The notes beneath the pieces are model-generated. The model was given only the letters and a program-made list of their open reading frames with translations. It had not been told where the DNA came from and ran no database searches. Positions 53,726-61,012 of a stretch of 64,000 nucleotides of DNA are shown here, piece by piece; within the stretch, counting starts at the first letter, position 1; each line of letters begins with the position of its first letter. This DNA comes from Lewinellaceae bacterium (GTDB lineage Bacteria > Bacteroidota > Bacteroidia > Chitinophagales > Saprospiraceae): contig JACJYQ010000002.1 in NCBI GenBank assembly GCA_020636025.1, positions 372,001-436,000 on the forward strand. Reading direction: 5' to 3'. The translations under genes were made by a program, and so were the position numbers.

Positions 53726-54574
53726 TTATAACTTCATTTCTCGTCTCCCCAAGTACCAGGTGATATAGTCATTCACTAAAGCTTCATAGGAAATAGTCTC
53801 TTTCAGCAAGAAGTTTTTTGGCAATAATTCATACAAACTTTGGTTAATCATGAGGTTGGGCATTCCTTGTCCAAATGACTGTGAAGTATCACTATGATTG
53901 TACCAGGGTTGCCTAATCGGGTTTGGATACTTCCCTTCAAATCTGTACTCGGCCTCGTTGGTTGAAATGCAAATGTTGATGGTATTTGAATAATCTGTAA
54001 CCATTACGTAACCAGCAGTATCAAACCTTTCCGATAAATATATTTTCAAGGTGTCAATGGATTTGCAACCCTTGAAAAACTCAATGTTTTGTTTCCTGGA
54101 GGAATATTTCTTCTGAAAATACCAATTGACCTCATGCCGTTTGGCGATTTTCCGGATTTGCTTTTCAGTCAGGAAACCTTTCAGTTTTGTCCTGTCAATT
54201 TGAGTAAATAAATCCGGGTTGTTTTCCCTGGGAGACAATGAAGTCAATAGTGATTCAATTTTTTTAAGGTCAAGCTTCTTTCCAATCTTAGACTTGTGAA
54301 CTTTAGCCTCATGCTTGATTGTGTCCGGTCGGAAGGTTTGTATGTACTCGTCTCGGTAAAATTGGTCAATGATGTATTGGTTTTCAACGTGGACAAAAGC
54401 TATTGAGATGATTTCAGCGGTTCCTATAGTGGTTCCAGCATCGTCAAATTGATAGGCATTTCTATCAGATGTAATGAATATTGTATCAACCAACTGTCCA
54501 TTGAATTGCAGTTGTTGTCCAAAGGCCAAGGTGGACATTGTGATCAATATTAACGTCAGAGCGCTTTTCATCAT
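53726..54574 (-). CDS. Exported hypothetical protein between direct repeats
   Basis: 282 residues from ATG 54574 (MMKSALTLILITMSTLAFGQ, a good signal peptide). The body is mixed alpha/beta without known domain; visible segments include SIAFVHVENQYIIDQFYRDE and DTAGYVMVTDYSNTINICIS. It stands alone, with GCGCTTGTGTC repeat copies about 110 bases past its stop and 33 bases before its start. The layout hints at gene capture by repeats, but the repeats are short. Confidence 0.7.
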   Translation of the reverse strand: MMKSALTLILITMSTLAFGQQLQFNGQLVDTIFITSDRNAYQFDDAGTTIGTAEIISIAFVHVENQYIIDQFYRDEYIQTFRPDTIKHEAKVHKSKIGKKLDLKKIESLLTSLSPRENNPDLFTQIDRTKLKGFLTEKQIRKIAKRHEVNWYFQKKYSSRKQNIEFFKGCKSIDTLKIYLSERFDTAGYVMVTDYSNTINICISTNEAEYRFEGKYPNPIRQPWYNHSDTSQSFGQGMPNLMINQSLYELLPKNFLLKETISYEALVNDYITWYLGRREMKL

Positions 54575-54606
54575 TCCTAACATCTTTTGATTAGCCTGCA
54601 AACCCC

Positions 54607-54668
54607 TTCGCCGCGCTTGTGTCTTCTGACCAAGCGCAACACAACGAGAGGTGCATAAGCTTACCTGT
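54607..54668. repeat. Dispersed GCGCTTGTGTC repeat, copy C
   Basis: Begins CGTTC-like CTTCGCCGCGC, core GCGCTTGTGTCTTCTGACC, AAGCGCAACACAACGAGAGG, TGCATAAGCTTACC. A partial inverted copy (GAAGACACAAGCACGG) follows at 54789-54804. Confidence 0.8.
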
Positions 54669-54889
54669 TAGCTATCTTTACTAAGAAGCAAGGTATATAA
54701 TTTAAAATCTGCCTATTTGATTGCAATGCATCTTAAACCACTCACGTATTGTGCGCGTGGTCAAAACCTGTCCCGGATTCCTTCGGGGAAGACACAAGCA
54801 CGGCGGAGGCATACTATATCTCTTTTTTAGGCCAAAAACCTATCCCCAATCCCCACCTCACAGCAGAAACAAAAATTTTTACACAAATT

Positions 54890-54908
54890 TACTTTATAAT
54901 ATAAAGTA
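54890..54908. promoter_or_regulatory. Palindromic operator upstream of the membrane protein/winged-helix operon
   Basis: TACTTTATAATATAAAGTA, perfect 9-1-9 palindrome, placed directly before the minus-7 element at 54914. Likely target of the winged-helix protein encoded second in the operon. Confidence 0.65.
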
Positions 54909-54913
54909 GTTTG

Positions 54914-54921
54914 TATTTTTG
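54914..54921 (+). promoter_or_regulatory. Minus-7 promoter of the membrane protein/winged-helix operon
   Basis: TATTTTTG, 35 bases before ATG 54957. Confidence 0.6.
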
Positions 54922-54956
54922 TTTAAAATTAAAATCAAACCAAAGGGATAAAAAAC

Positions 54957-55553
54957 ATGGAATCTGGAGAAAAAAAGCTGTCAACCCAGGAAAGCATTCG
55001 GGTAATACAGGAAACCATTGATCTGGCAAAACGCAATTTTAGAAACGATGGCTTTCACTTTTTGCTCTGGGGCTGGCTGGTGGCCATTGCCAGCGGCCTC
55101 GACTGGTATTTAGCTGTGGTCAGGCATTATGAAAAACACAGCCTGGCCTGGTTGATCATGGTATTGGTGGGTGTTCCGATCAGTCTCATAAGAGAATGGA
55201 GAAAAAGAAGGTATGAGAAAATGTATAATATTGTGCGTGCCTGGTACGGCCTGATCTGGCTGGGATACGGTATTTCCATGGCGCTGACCATTCTAATGTC
55301 AGCTCGATGGGGCATATCTCCCATTCCGTTTATTTTGGTACTTACGGGATTTGCTACGTATATGTCGGGAATATTATTGAAATTCACGCCGCTGCATTTT
55401 GGTGCAGCAGTAATTTGGGCCGGCGCTTTGTGGTGTTTGTTTTTGCCCACAGAGCAGCATCTGATTGTACAGGGTGCTACTGCCATTTTGGGGTATTTGA
55501 TACCCGGGTACTTATTAAATAGTCAATCAAAAAATCATGTTCGGGGAGCTTGA
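54957..55553 (+). CDS. Hypothetical five- to six-helix membrane protein
   Basis: 198 residues: polar N terminus with a helix (ESIRVIQETIDLAKRNFRND) followed by hydrophobic segments including FLLWGWLVAIASGLDWYLAV and SLAWLIMVLVGVPISLI. No named family. It overlaps the next gene, a winged-helix regulator, by 17 bases, so the two are tightly coupled; such pairs of a small membrane protein and a regulator are common in Bacteroidota. Confidence 0.75.
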   Translation: MESGEKKLSTQESIRVIQETIDLAKRNFRNDGFHFLLWGWLVAIASGLDWYLAVVRHYEKHSLAWLIMVLVGVPISLIREWRKRRYEKMYNIVRAWYGLIWLGYGISMALTILMSARWGISPIPFILVLTGFATYMSGILLKFTPLHFGAAVIWAGALWCLFLPTEQHLIVQGATAILGYLIPGYLLNSQSKNHVRGA

Positions 55554-55845
55554 CCCTTTGTTGTTATCCCAGCTTCGCCTTGCCGTGATGTCCTATTTGG
55601 TGGTTACGAGAGAAGCGGAGTTTAATGTGTTGAAAGAAAAAACCGGTTCCACGGCCGGCAACCTGAGTGTGCAAATTGCCAAACTTCAGGAGGCCGGTTA
55701 TATATCTGTTGAAAAGACATTCCGCAATAATTATCCCTTAACCATTTGCCGGATCACGGCTGCCGGGGTGCAAGCATTCGAGTCGTTTTTTGAAGATCTG
55801 AAAGGCTACCTGGAGCCGGATGAAAAATCTCCTGAATTAGATTAA
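55537..55845 (+). CDS. Winged-helix DNA-binding regulator (HTH_34 / MarR-like)
   Basis: 102 residues made up of one winged helix: LSQLRLAVMSYLVVTREAEF, the recognition helix region TGSTAGNLSVQIAKLQEAGY, and the wing ISVEKTFRNNYPLTICRITA. It probably binds the palindrome at 54890-54908 and represses its own operon. Inducer unknown. Confidence 0.85.
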   Translation: MFGELDPLLLSQLRLAVMSYLVVTREAEFNVLKEKTGSTAGNLSVQIAKLQEAGYISVEKTFRNNYPLTICRITAAGVQAFESFFEDLKGYLEPDEKSPELD

Positions 55846-55898
55846 CGGATAAACTATGTCACGAACTAAAGTGCTTTTAAGCCATTTTCATTAAAAAA

Positions 55899-56092
55899 GC
55901 CCTGAAAGGGCGTAATCCCATAACAATGCGGCGAAGCCCATTGATATGAGCGCTTCATAAAAAGAGCCCTGAAAGGGTGACATAAGAACTTCCGAGAAGA
56001 TAGACAGATGTCGCCCTTTCAGGGCTTTTTAAGTTTGGGAGGTCATACAGAAGGGCTTCACCCTTCCTTTTGGGATTTTGCCCTTTCAGGGC
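55899..56092. repeat. GCCCTGAAAGGGC-type palindromic repeats (four copies)
   Basis: Palindromes at 55899-55911 (GCCCTGAAAGGGC), 55966-55979 (GCCCTGAAAGGGTG), 56012-56025 (CGCCCTTTCAGGGC) and 56080-56092 (GCCCTTTCAGGGC). The last two are the reverse complement of the first two, so the region can form large hairpins. A further small hairpin GAAGGGCTTCACCCTTC (56050-56066) lies between. The 415-base gap 55846-56260 otherwise holds only the peroxiredoxin promoter. Confidence 0.85.
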
Positions 56093-56210
56093 AACACGGC
56101 ATGATCGTACATTCTCCCTAAAGTTAAGTTGCATTAGGCTCATGCCCATTCATTTTCATCCGATGGCTAGTTTTGAGAAGGGTTCTAGTGATAGGTTTGT
56201 CGAGATAGGC

Positions 56211-56218
56211 TACTTTTG
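56211..56218 (+). promoter_or_regulatory. Minus-7 promoter of the peroxiredoxin-clpS-lgt operon
   Basis: TACTTTTG, 42 bases before ATG 56261. Confidence 0.65.
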
Positions 56219-56260
56219 TGCGAGCAAGGAATAATCCTTTGCCTCGGTAAACAATTCACC

Positions 56261-56728
56261 ATGCTTAAGCCTGGCGACAAAGCCCCCGATTTTGCGCTTC
56301 GCGCATCAGACAAATCGCTTGTGAAGCTATCGGAACATCGCGACAAGAACGTGGTGTTGCTTTTTTTCCCTTTTGCTTTTTCCGGTGTATGTACCAAAGA
56401 ACTCGCGATGGTTCGGGACAGTCTGGCCAGCTATGAATCGTTGGATGCCCTGATTTTTGGCATTTCGGTGGACAGTCCTTATGCATTGGCGCGCTGGAAA
56501 GAAATGGAAGGGTATAGTTTCCCTTTGCTATCGGATTTCAATAAAACGGTTAGCAGGAAATACGACACCTTGTACAAGCAATTTGCTCTCAATCTGAAAG
56601 GCGTTTCTAAACGCTCGGCTTTTGTGGTTGATAAGGAAGGAAATATTCAATACGCCGAGGTTCTCGAAAATGCCGGAGAGATTCCTAATTTTGATGCTAT
56701 AAAAGAAGTGCTGAAGGCGCTTAATTAA
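56261..56728 (+). CDS. 1-Cys peroxiredoxin (AhpE/BCP-like)
   Basis: 155 residues from ATG 56261. The peroxidatic Cys44 lies in FPFAFSGVCTKEL and is the only Cys of the protein, so an outside thiol must reduce it. LSDFNKTVSRKYDTL and KRSAFVVDKEGNIQY match AhpE-type enzymes. It detoxifies hydroperoxides in the cytoplasm. First gene of an operon with clpS and lgt. Confidence 0.92.
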   Translation: MLKPGDKAPDFALRASDKSLVKLSEHRDKNVVLLFFPFAFSGVCTKELAMVRDSLASYESLDALIFGISVDSPYALARWKEMEGYSFPLLSDFNKTVSRKYDTLYKQFALNLKGVSKRSAFVVDKEGNIQYAEVLENAGEIPNFDAIKEVLKALN

Positions 56729-56740
56729 TGCCTGTTTTAC

Positions 56741-57067
56741 ATGTTTGACTCAAAAATGCCCATCTTAAATTTTGAAAACCCGCAGTGGGAAGAGGACGAA
56801 GACGTGCTCGTGGAAGACGATGTCGACTCGGGCTTTTCATCACGACTGATCGTTTTTAACGATGATGTTAACTCTTTCGAGTGGGTCATTGAATGCTTCA
56901 TTGAAGTATTGGGTCACAGCATTGAACAGGCAGAACAGTTATCCATCATCATTCATTACAAGGGTAAAGCAACCGTAAAAACCGGTTCGCGCTCCGAGCT
57001 TGTTCCCTATTGCGAAGCCTTGCTTGAAAGAGGCCTTTCAGCAGAAGTCGTAACGGATGAATTGTAA
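56741..57067 (+). CDS. clpS: ClpS adaptor of the Clp protease
   Basis: 108 residues. The ClpS fold is evident: LIVFNDDVNSFEWVIECFIE with the N-degron pocket Asn-Asp, then QAEQLSIIIHYKGKATVKTG. It delivers N-end-rule substrates to ClpA/ClpC. The N-terminal tail (residues 1-30) is acidic. Starts 12 bases behind the peroxiredoxin gene. Confidence 0.93.
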   Translation: MFDSKMPILNFENPQWEEDEDVLVEDDVDSGFSSRLIVFNDDVNSFEWVIECFIEVLGHSIEQAEQLSIIIHYKGKATVKTGSRSELVPYCEALLERGLSAEVVTDEL

Positions 57068-57101
57068 CCTGACAACAACCTAATATCTCTGCATACCACT
57101 C

Positions 57102-58325
57102 ATGTACCCAGATCTATCCTACCTTTTTCACGACTTGTTTGGCACGGCGCCAGACAATGCTTTGTCGATGCTCAAAACTTTTGGCTTTTTCCTGGCCATT
57201 GCCTTCATCGTCAGCGCAATCGTGTTTAATTATGAACTGAAACGCAAGGCAAGAGCCGGTATTTATACCCCGGCTATGAAAACCATGACCATTGGTCTGC
57301 CTGCTTCAAATGGAGAGCTGATCAGTAACGCCATTGTAGGGTTTATTTTGGGTGGAAAAGGCCTGTACGCTTTTCACCATTTCGACACATTTCGACACGA
57401 TCCGGCCTCGGTGATCTTATCCAGTAAAATGGATTGGTTGGGCGCCATTCTGGGGGCTGTGATGCTGACTGCCATTACCTATTTTGACGGACAGCGCCGC
57501 AAACTGGAGAAACCGGAAACAAAAGAAGTTCCGGTGTACCCGCACGACCGAATCAGCGAAATGACGGTAATTGCTGCCGTGAGTGGCATTTTAGGCGCCA
57601 AGATCTTTGACCTGTTCGACAACTGGGATTCCTTTTTGCAGGATCCCATCGGTTCCCTGGCATCAGGTGGCGGACTCGCGTTTTTAGGCGGACTCGTTTT
57701 CGGCTTTATTGGGGTGGTTTATTACATCTGGAAAAACAACATTCCGTTTTTCCCAACCGCCGATGCAGCGGCTATGGCAGTTACAGCAGGCTATGGTGTT
57801 GGCCGAATCGGGTGTCAATTAGCCGGTGATGGCGATTGGGGAATTGTGAATAGTGCTCCAAAACCGGGCTGGATGTCATTTCTTCCCGACTGGATGTGGG
57901 CTTACCGCTTTCCACATAATGTGTTGAATACCGAATTTACAGATCCGGTTGGCAGTGTTCCCATTGAGGGCTGTACCTGGGACTACAACATGCAGTTGTC
58001 GGAGCCCGTTTATCCGACGCCGTTTTACGAAATCATGATGATGGCGCTGATTTTTGGCTTGTTATGGGCATTGCGCAAGAGACTGAGAATTCAGGGCATG
58101 TTGTTCTTTGTATACCTGGGCGTAATTGCCATCGAACGTTTCCTGATCGAAAAAATCCGGGTAAATGTGGTACACGATATCATGGGCATGAAAATGACTC
58201 AGGCAGAAATCATCTCCGTTATTCTATTCCTGATCAGCGTTACCGGCTGTGTGTATTTGTGGAGAAAGGATAAAATGCAATCTGAAGCCGTTGAACTGGA
58301 GCCCGAACCAGCGCCCGAATCTTAA
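57102..58325 (+). CDS. lgt: Prolipoprotein diacylglyceryl transferase, long form
   Basis: 407 residues, longer than the usual 260-300, with about eight membrane segments. Lgt landmarks: GFILGGKGLYAFHHF, GGLAFLGGLVFGFI, and the signature GVGRIGCQLAGDGDWG, then YPTPFYEIMMM and AIERFLIEKIRV. It transfers diacylglycerol to the lipobox Cys of prelipoproteins. Extra length lies in the N-terminal part and in loops. Its stop overlaps that of the convergent YhhN-type gene by 4 bases. Confidence 0.92.
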   Translation: MYPDLSYLFHDLFGTAPDNALSMLKTFGFFLAIAFIVSAIVFNYELKRKARAGIYTPAMKTMTIGLPASNGELISNAIVGFILGGKGLYAFHHFDTFRHDPASVILSSKMDWLGAILGAVMLTAITYFDGQRRKLEKPETKEVPVYPHDRISEMTVIAAVSGILGAKIFDLFDNWDSFLQDPIGSLASGGGLAFLGGLVFGFIGVVYYIWKNNIPFFPTADAAAMAVTAGYGVGRIGCQLAGDGDWGIVNSAPKPGWMSFLPDWMWAYRFPHNVLNTEFTDPVGSVPIEGCTWDYNMQLSEPVYPTPFYEIMMMALIFGLLWALRKRLRIQGMLFFVYLGVIAIERFLIEKIRVNVVHDIMGMKMTQAEIISVILFLISVTGCVYLWRKDKMQSEAVELEPEPAPES

Positions 58326-58984
58326 ACAGCACTTCTGATTACAGATCTGGTCAACAGCCATTGTCCAACAATGTACGTGACCATTACTGCCAACCGCTCT
58401 CCTTCAAAAGGGTGTCCGAACTTGTTTATGGCAATCAAACTGTCGGAAAGCATAAACAGCAAAGCGCCAGTTGCCATGCTAATAAATACCGGACTGGAAA
58501 GCCTTCCTTTCAAATTTACCACACTGGCCACCATGGTGTTGATCACCAGCGCGTAAATGGTTACAGGAATACGCATGCCGGATGGGATTCCTACCCACAA
58601 CCAGCTTAGCATTAAAACCGGGGTCAATACAAAAGGCAATGCCCAACCCGGATGTCTTTTTAAAAATCCGGAGCCCGCAAAACCTTGCGTTGTGCCGCTG
58701 ATATAGGAAATATGCGTCAGCAAAAAAGCGGATAAACCCAGAAGAAAGAACAGGCTCCCGCTTCCCATAAGCAGTATATCGCCCAGCGTAGAAAAGGTTA
58801 GTCCGATCAACCATGCATTGCGCAGTTTCGGTGATACACCTTTGCCGTCTTGCCAGAGCCATAGCATCAAACTGGGCATAAGCAGTGGCTTGGTAGCCAT
58901 GATCAGTAAATCAACATTCGCGATGATGCCCAGGAGGTGCAGGGCGGCGCATGCAAAAAAGACAATCTGCCAGATATTTTTCAT
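58322..58984 (-). CDS. Lysoplasmalogenase-like membrane protein (YhhN/TMEM86)
   Basis: 220 residues, seven or eight hydrophobic segments, with GLTFSTLGDILLM near residue 65 and ATGALLFMLSDSLIAINKF, the two conserved Asp regions of the family. Animal members cleave vinyl ether lipids. Bacterial role unclear. It starts four bases inside the end of the upstream glutamine amidotransferase gene. Confidence 0.88.
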   Translation of the reverse strand: MKNIWQIVFFACAALHLLGIIANVDLLIMATKPLLMPSLMLWLWQDGKGVSPKLRNAWLIGLTFSTLGDILLMGSGSLFFLLGLSAFLLTHISYISGTTQGFAGSGFLKRHPGWALPFVLTPVLMLSWLWVGIPSGMRIPVTIYALVINTMVASVVNLKGRLSSPVFISMATGALLFMLSDSLIAINKFGHPFEGERLAVMVTYIVGQWLLTRSVIRSAV

Positions 58985-59556
58985 GATGTAGGTATTGAAT
59001 TGATCCAGTTTTGGAGCATCAGCAATCCGTGTTCACTGAGGATGGATTCCGGATGAAACTGCAAGCCGAGTAGTGGTAATTCTTTATGCGATATGGCCAT
59101 GATCTCTCCGGATGATGTGGATGCCAGGGAGTCAAAGGGTAAATTTTCCACGGAATCCAGGATTAAAGAGTGATACCGCATTACCTGAAAGGTTTCGGGA
59201 ACTTCTGTAAACAACCAATGTCCGTTGTGTTGAATATGGCTGGTTTTTCCATGCATCGGAATGGCCGATTTAAGCAGCCGGGCTCCAAAAAACTCACCCA
59301 GCGCCTGATGTCCGAGACAAATACCGAGCACCGGCTTTTGCTGGTGGTATTTTTCAATAAGCGACATCATGATACCGGCATCGACTGGCCGCTTGGGTCC
59401 TGGAGAGAGCACAATTCCATCAAACTCAATTTTCTCCAATTCATCCAGCGTAACGGCATCATTGCGCACGACGGTACAGGACGCACCCGTCTGCAACAAA
59501 TAATCGTATAGGTTATAGGTGAAGGAATCGTAGTTGTCGAGCAGTAGAATGTTCAT
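58981..59556 (-). CDS. pabA: Glutamine amidotransferase of anthranilate/aminodeoxychorismate synthase
   Basis: 191 residues, class I amidotransferase: ILLLDNYDSFTYNLYDYL, nucleophile Cys in VLGICLGHQALGEFF, catalytic His in LQFHPESILSEHG. It supplies ammonia to the chorismate-using subunit for tryptophan or folate. PabA and TrpG cannot be told apart here; absence of trp genes nearby leans to PabA. The symbol is provisional. Confidence 0.88.
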   Translation of the reverse strand: MNILLLDNYDSFTYNLYDYLLQTGASCTVVRNDAVTLDELEKIEFDGIVLSPGPKRPVDAGIMMSLIEKYHQQKPVLGICLGHQALGEFFGARLLKSAIPMHGKTSHIQHNGHWLFTEVPETFQVMRYHSLILDSVENLPFDSLASTSSGEIMAISHKELPLLGLQFHPESILSEHGLLMLQNWINSIPTS

Positions 59557-59557
59557 T

Positions 59558-59656
59558 TAATTATGAGTTATGAATTATAAATTATGAATTGGGCGCTGAG
59601 CTTCAGATGGCATTTTCACTCCATTCATAACTCATAATTCATAATTCATAATTAAA
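59558..59656. repeat. TTATGAA-unit hairpin between pabA and cvpA
   Basis: Left arm: TTATGAG, TTATGAA, TTATAAA, TTATGAA. Right arm: TTCATAACTCATAATTC and two more CATAATT units. The loop holds GGCGCTGAGCTTCAG, a variant of the GGCTGAGTAGCC loop seen elsewhere. Confidence 0.8.
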
Positions 59657-59664
59657 AAAAAGCA

Positions 59665-60342
59665 TCACTCTTCGATTCCATCGTCATCCTCCGGAGGATA
59701 GTAATTGGCAGGAGGAGGCCGGTAGCCGGTGTTTGGATCGGTTTCGATGCTTTTGTCGTCAGGTTTGTAAATTTTACCGTCCTGATCCTTCAATTTGGTG
59801 CTTTCTTTCTCACCATATTTTTCGAGGCGATCCATCCAGTTCATGCTGCTGCTCCAGGCTTCCTCGGCAAAAGGCCTGAAACGAGTGGCCATGTCATACG
59901 CTTTACTGGGTAAGGGTTCGAGCAAAGGATATGTTTTGGATTCGGCAATGGTTTCATCGTTCAGGAACTGTGCTTTTACCATAAACCACACCAAAATGCT
60001 GGTAACAAGTATGGAAAATGCGCCCATTACCAAAGCTCCGAGTGCCTGGTTGACAATGCCCAGATAGGCGGCTCGAAACATGGTTTCCAGACTTTTGGCT
60101 ACCATGCGCATGATAAACATGATCACCAGTATGTTTACCAGGAATGCGCCTATATACATCATGGGATTGGTGGAATTAAACATGATCTCCATGAGATTGG
60201 TCGTGGTAGGCGTTACCTTGAAAGCCAGGGTAATGCCAAAGAGGTAGGCAGCCACATTGAAAAGGGTTGAAATGATGCCGTTGCTAAACCCTTTAATGAA
60301 GCCATATCCAAGGCCAATCATGAATAGTATATCAATGGGCAT
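59665..60342 (-). CDS. cvpA: CvpA family membrane protein
   Basis: 225 residues. Four hydrophobic segments (IDILFMIGLGYGFIKGFSNG at the start, typical of CvpA) followed by a charged Pro-rich tail (residues about 165-225). CvpA-like proteins are tied to colicin V production and envelope stress; molecular role unknown. Confidence 0.88.
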   Translation of the reverse strand: MPIDILFMIGLGYGFIKGFSNGIISTLFNVAAYLFGITLAFKVTPTTTNLMEIMFNSTNPMMYIGAFLVNILVIMFIMRMVAKSLETMFRAAYLGIVNQALGALVMGAFSILVTSILVWFMVKAQFLNDETIAESKTYPLLEPLPSKAYDMATRFRPFAEEAWSSSMNWMDRLEKYGEKESTKLKDQDGKIYKPDDKSIETDPNTGYRPPPANYYPPEDDDGIEE

Positions 60343-60422
60343 TGTTTATTGCATTCGAAATATAGCACACTGTTTTTGAATGAGTTATGTGTGCATATTT
60401 GATTACAAAGATATAAGTATTT

Positions 60423-60463
60423 GAATTAGCTAATTAGCTAATTGGCGAATAAGCTAATTATAA
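60423..60463. repeat. TTAGCTAA-type repeat
   Basis: GAATTAGCTAATTAGCTAAT followed by TGGCGAATAAGCTAATTA, self-complementary and of the same family as the repeats at 31225-31352 and 52878-52972. A short fragment (AATTAGCTAAT) lies also behind the GH3-type gene at 62547. Confidence 0.7.
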
Positions 60464-60494
60464 TGCAGTAATTGCCGGTTCGAGAGCGATTCAA

Positions 60495-60902
60495 CTACCG
60501 CTTTTTCTTTTTTCCGGAACTCATTTCAGAATCTATCAATACGGCTTCGTGCAGAATCTCCAAAAAAGCGGCCTCGTTTATATCTTTTTCATGTTGTAAG
60601 GCGATGTAGGCCACTTCTTTCCGGGTACCCATATCCAACAAGCCCTGTTCATTGGATAGTAGATAACCTTTGTTGAAACCAAAAGAAACACCTGTACTAA
60701 TGCCGCTATAGGGTAGACTTGCCGGGTATAGAAAGCAAACGCGAGCGTTACGGTGATAAAAGGGAGCGCCGTAGGCAAACTTCTCCTTTAAATCTGGGAA
60801 ATTGTCCAAAATTAATGACCGTAGCCGGACACATATAATTTGTTCAGAAGGCGTAATTGCCTCTATAAAAGAATCAAACTCGGAGAAGCGGGCAAATTTC
60901 AT
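60495..60902 (-). CDS. DUF1801 domain protein
   Basis: 135 residues: IICVRLRSLILDNFPDLKEK, then FAYGAPFYHRNARVCFLYPA, as in DUF1801 (YdhG-like, frataxin-like fold). Lys/Arg-rich C terminus (SSGKKKKR). Function unknown. Divergent from the GH3-type gene. Confidence 0.82.
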   Translation of the reverse strand: MKFARFSEFDSFIEAITPSEQIICVRLRSLILDNFPDLKEKFAYGAPFYHRNARVCFLYPASLPYSGISTGVSFGFNKGYLLSNEQGLLDMGTRKEVAYIALQHEKDINEAAFLEILHEAVLIDSEMSSGKKKKR

Positions 60903-60915
60903 ATATTTAGTGTCT

Positions 60916-60923
60916 CAAAGGTA
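60916..60923 (-). promoter_or_regulatory. Minus-7 promoter of the DUF1801 gene
   Basis: TACCTTTG on the minus strand, 13 bases before ATG 60902. Confidence 0.65.
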
Positions 60924-60976
60924 AAAATCTGGAATGGGGCATTTGATATGTATTTATTTCGGCGAAGCCATTTTAT

Positions 60977-60984
60977 TACCTTCG
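60977..60984 (+). promoter_or_regulatory. Minus-7 promoter of the GH3-type gene
   Basis: TACCTTCG, 28 bases before ATG 61013. Confidence 0.55.
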
Positions 60985-61012
60985 CCCTTGTAAACCAGGC
61001 TTTCTGTATTCT

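Noticed and set aside
54721..54909. 62-codon plus-strand frame
   Set aside because: Runs through a repeat copy and the operator palindrome; unlikely to be coding.
60470..60500. TTCGAG-type tRNA arm
   Set aside because: Isolated match at the end of the DUF1801 gene; no cloverleaf can be drawn. No tRNA or rRNA was found anywhere in the window.
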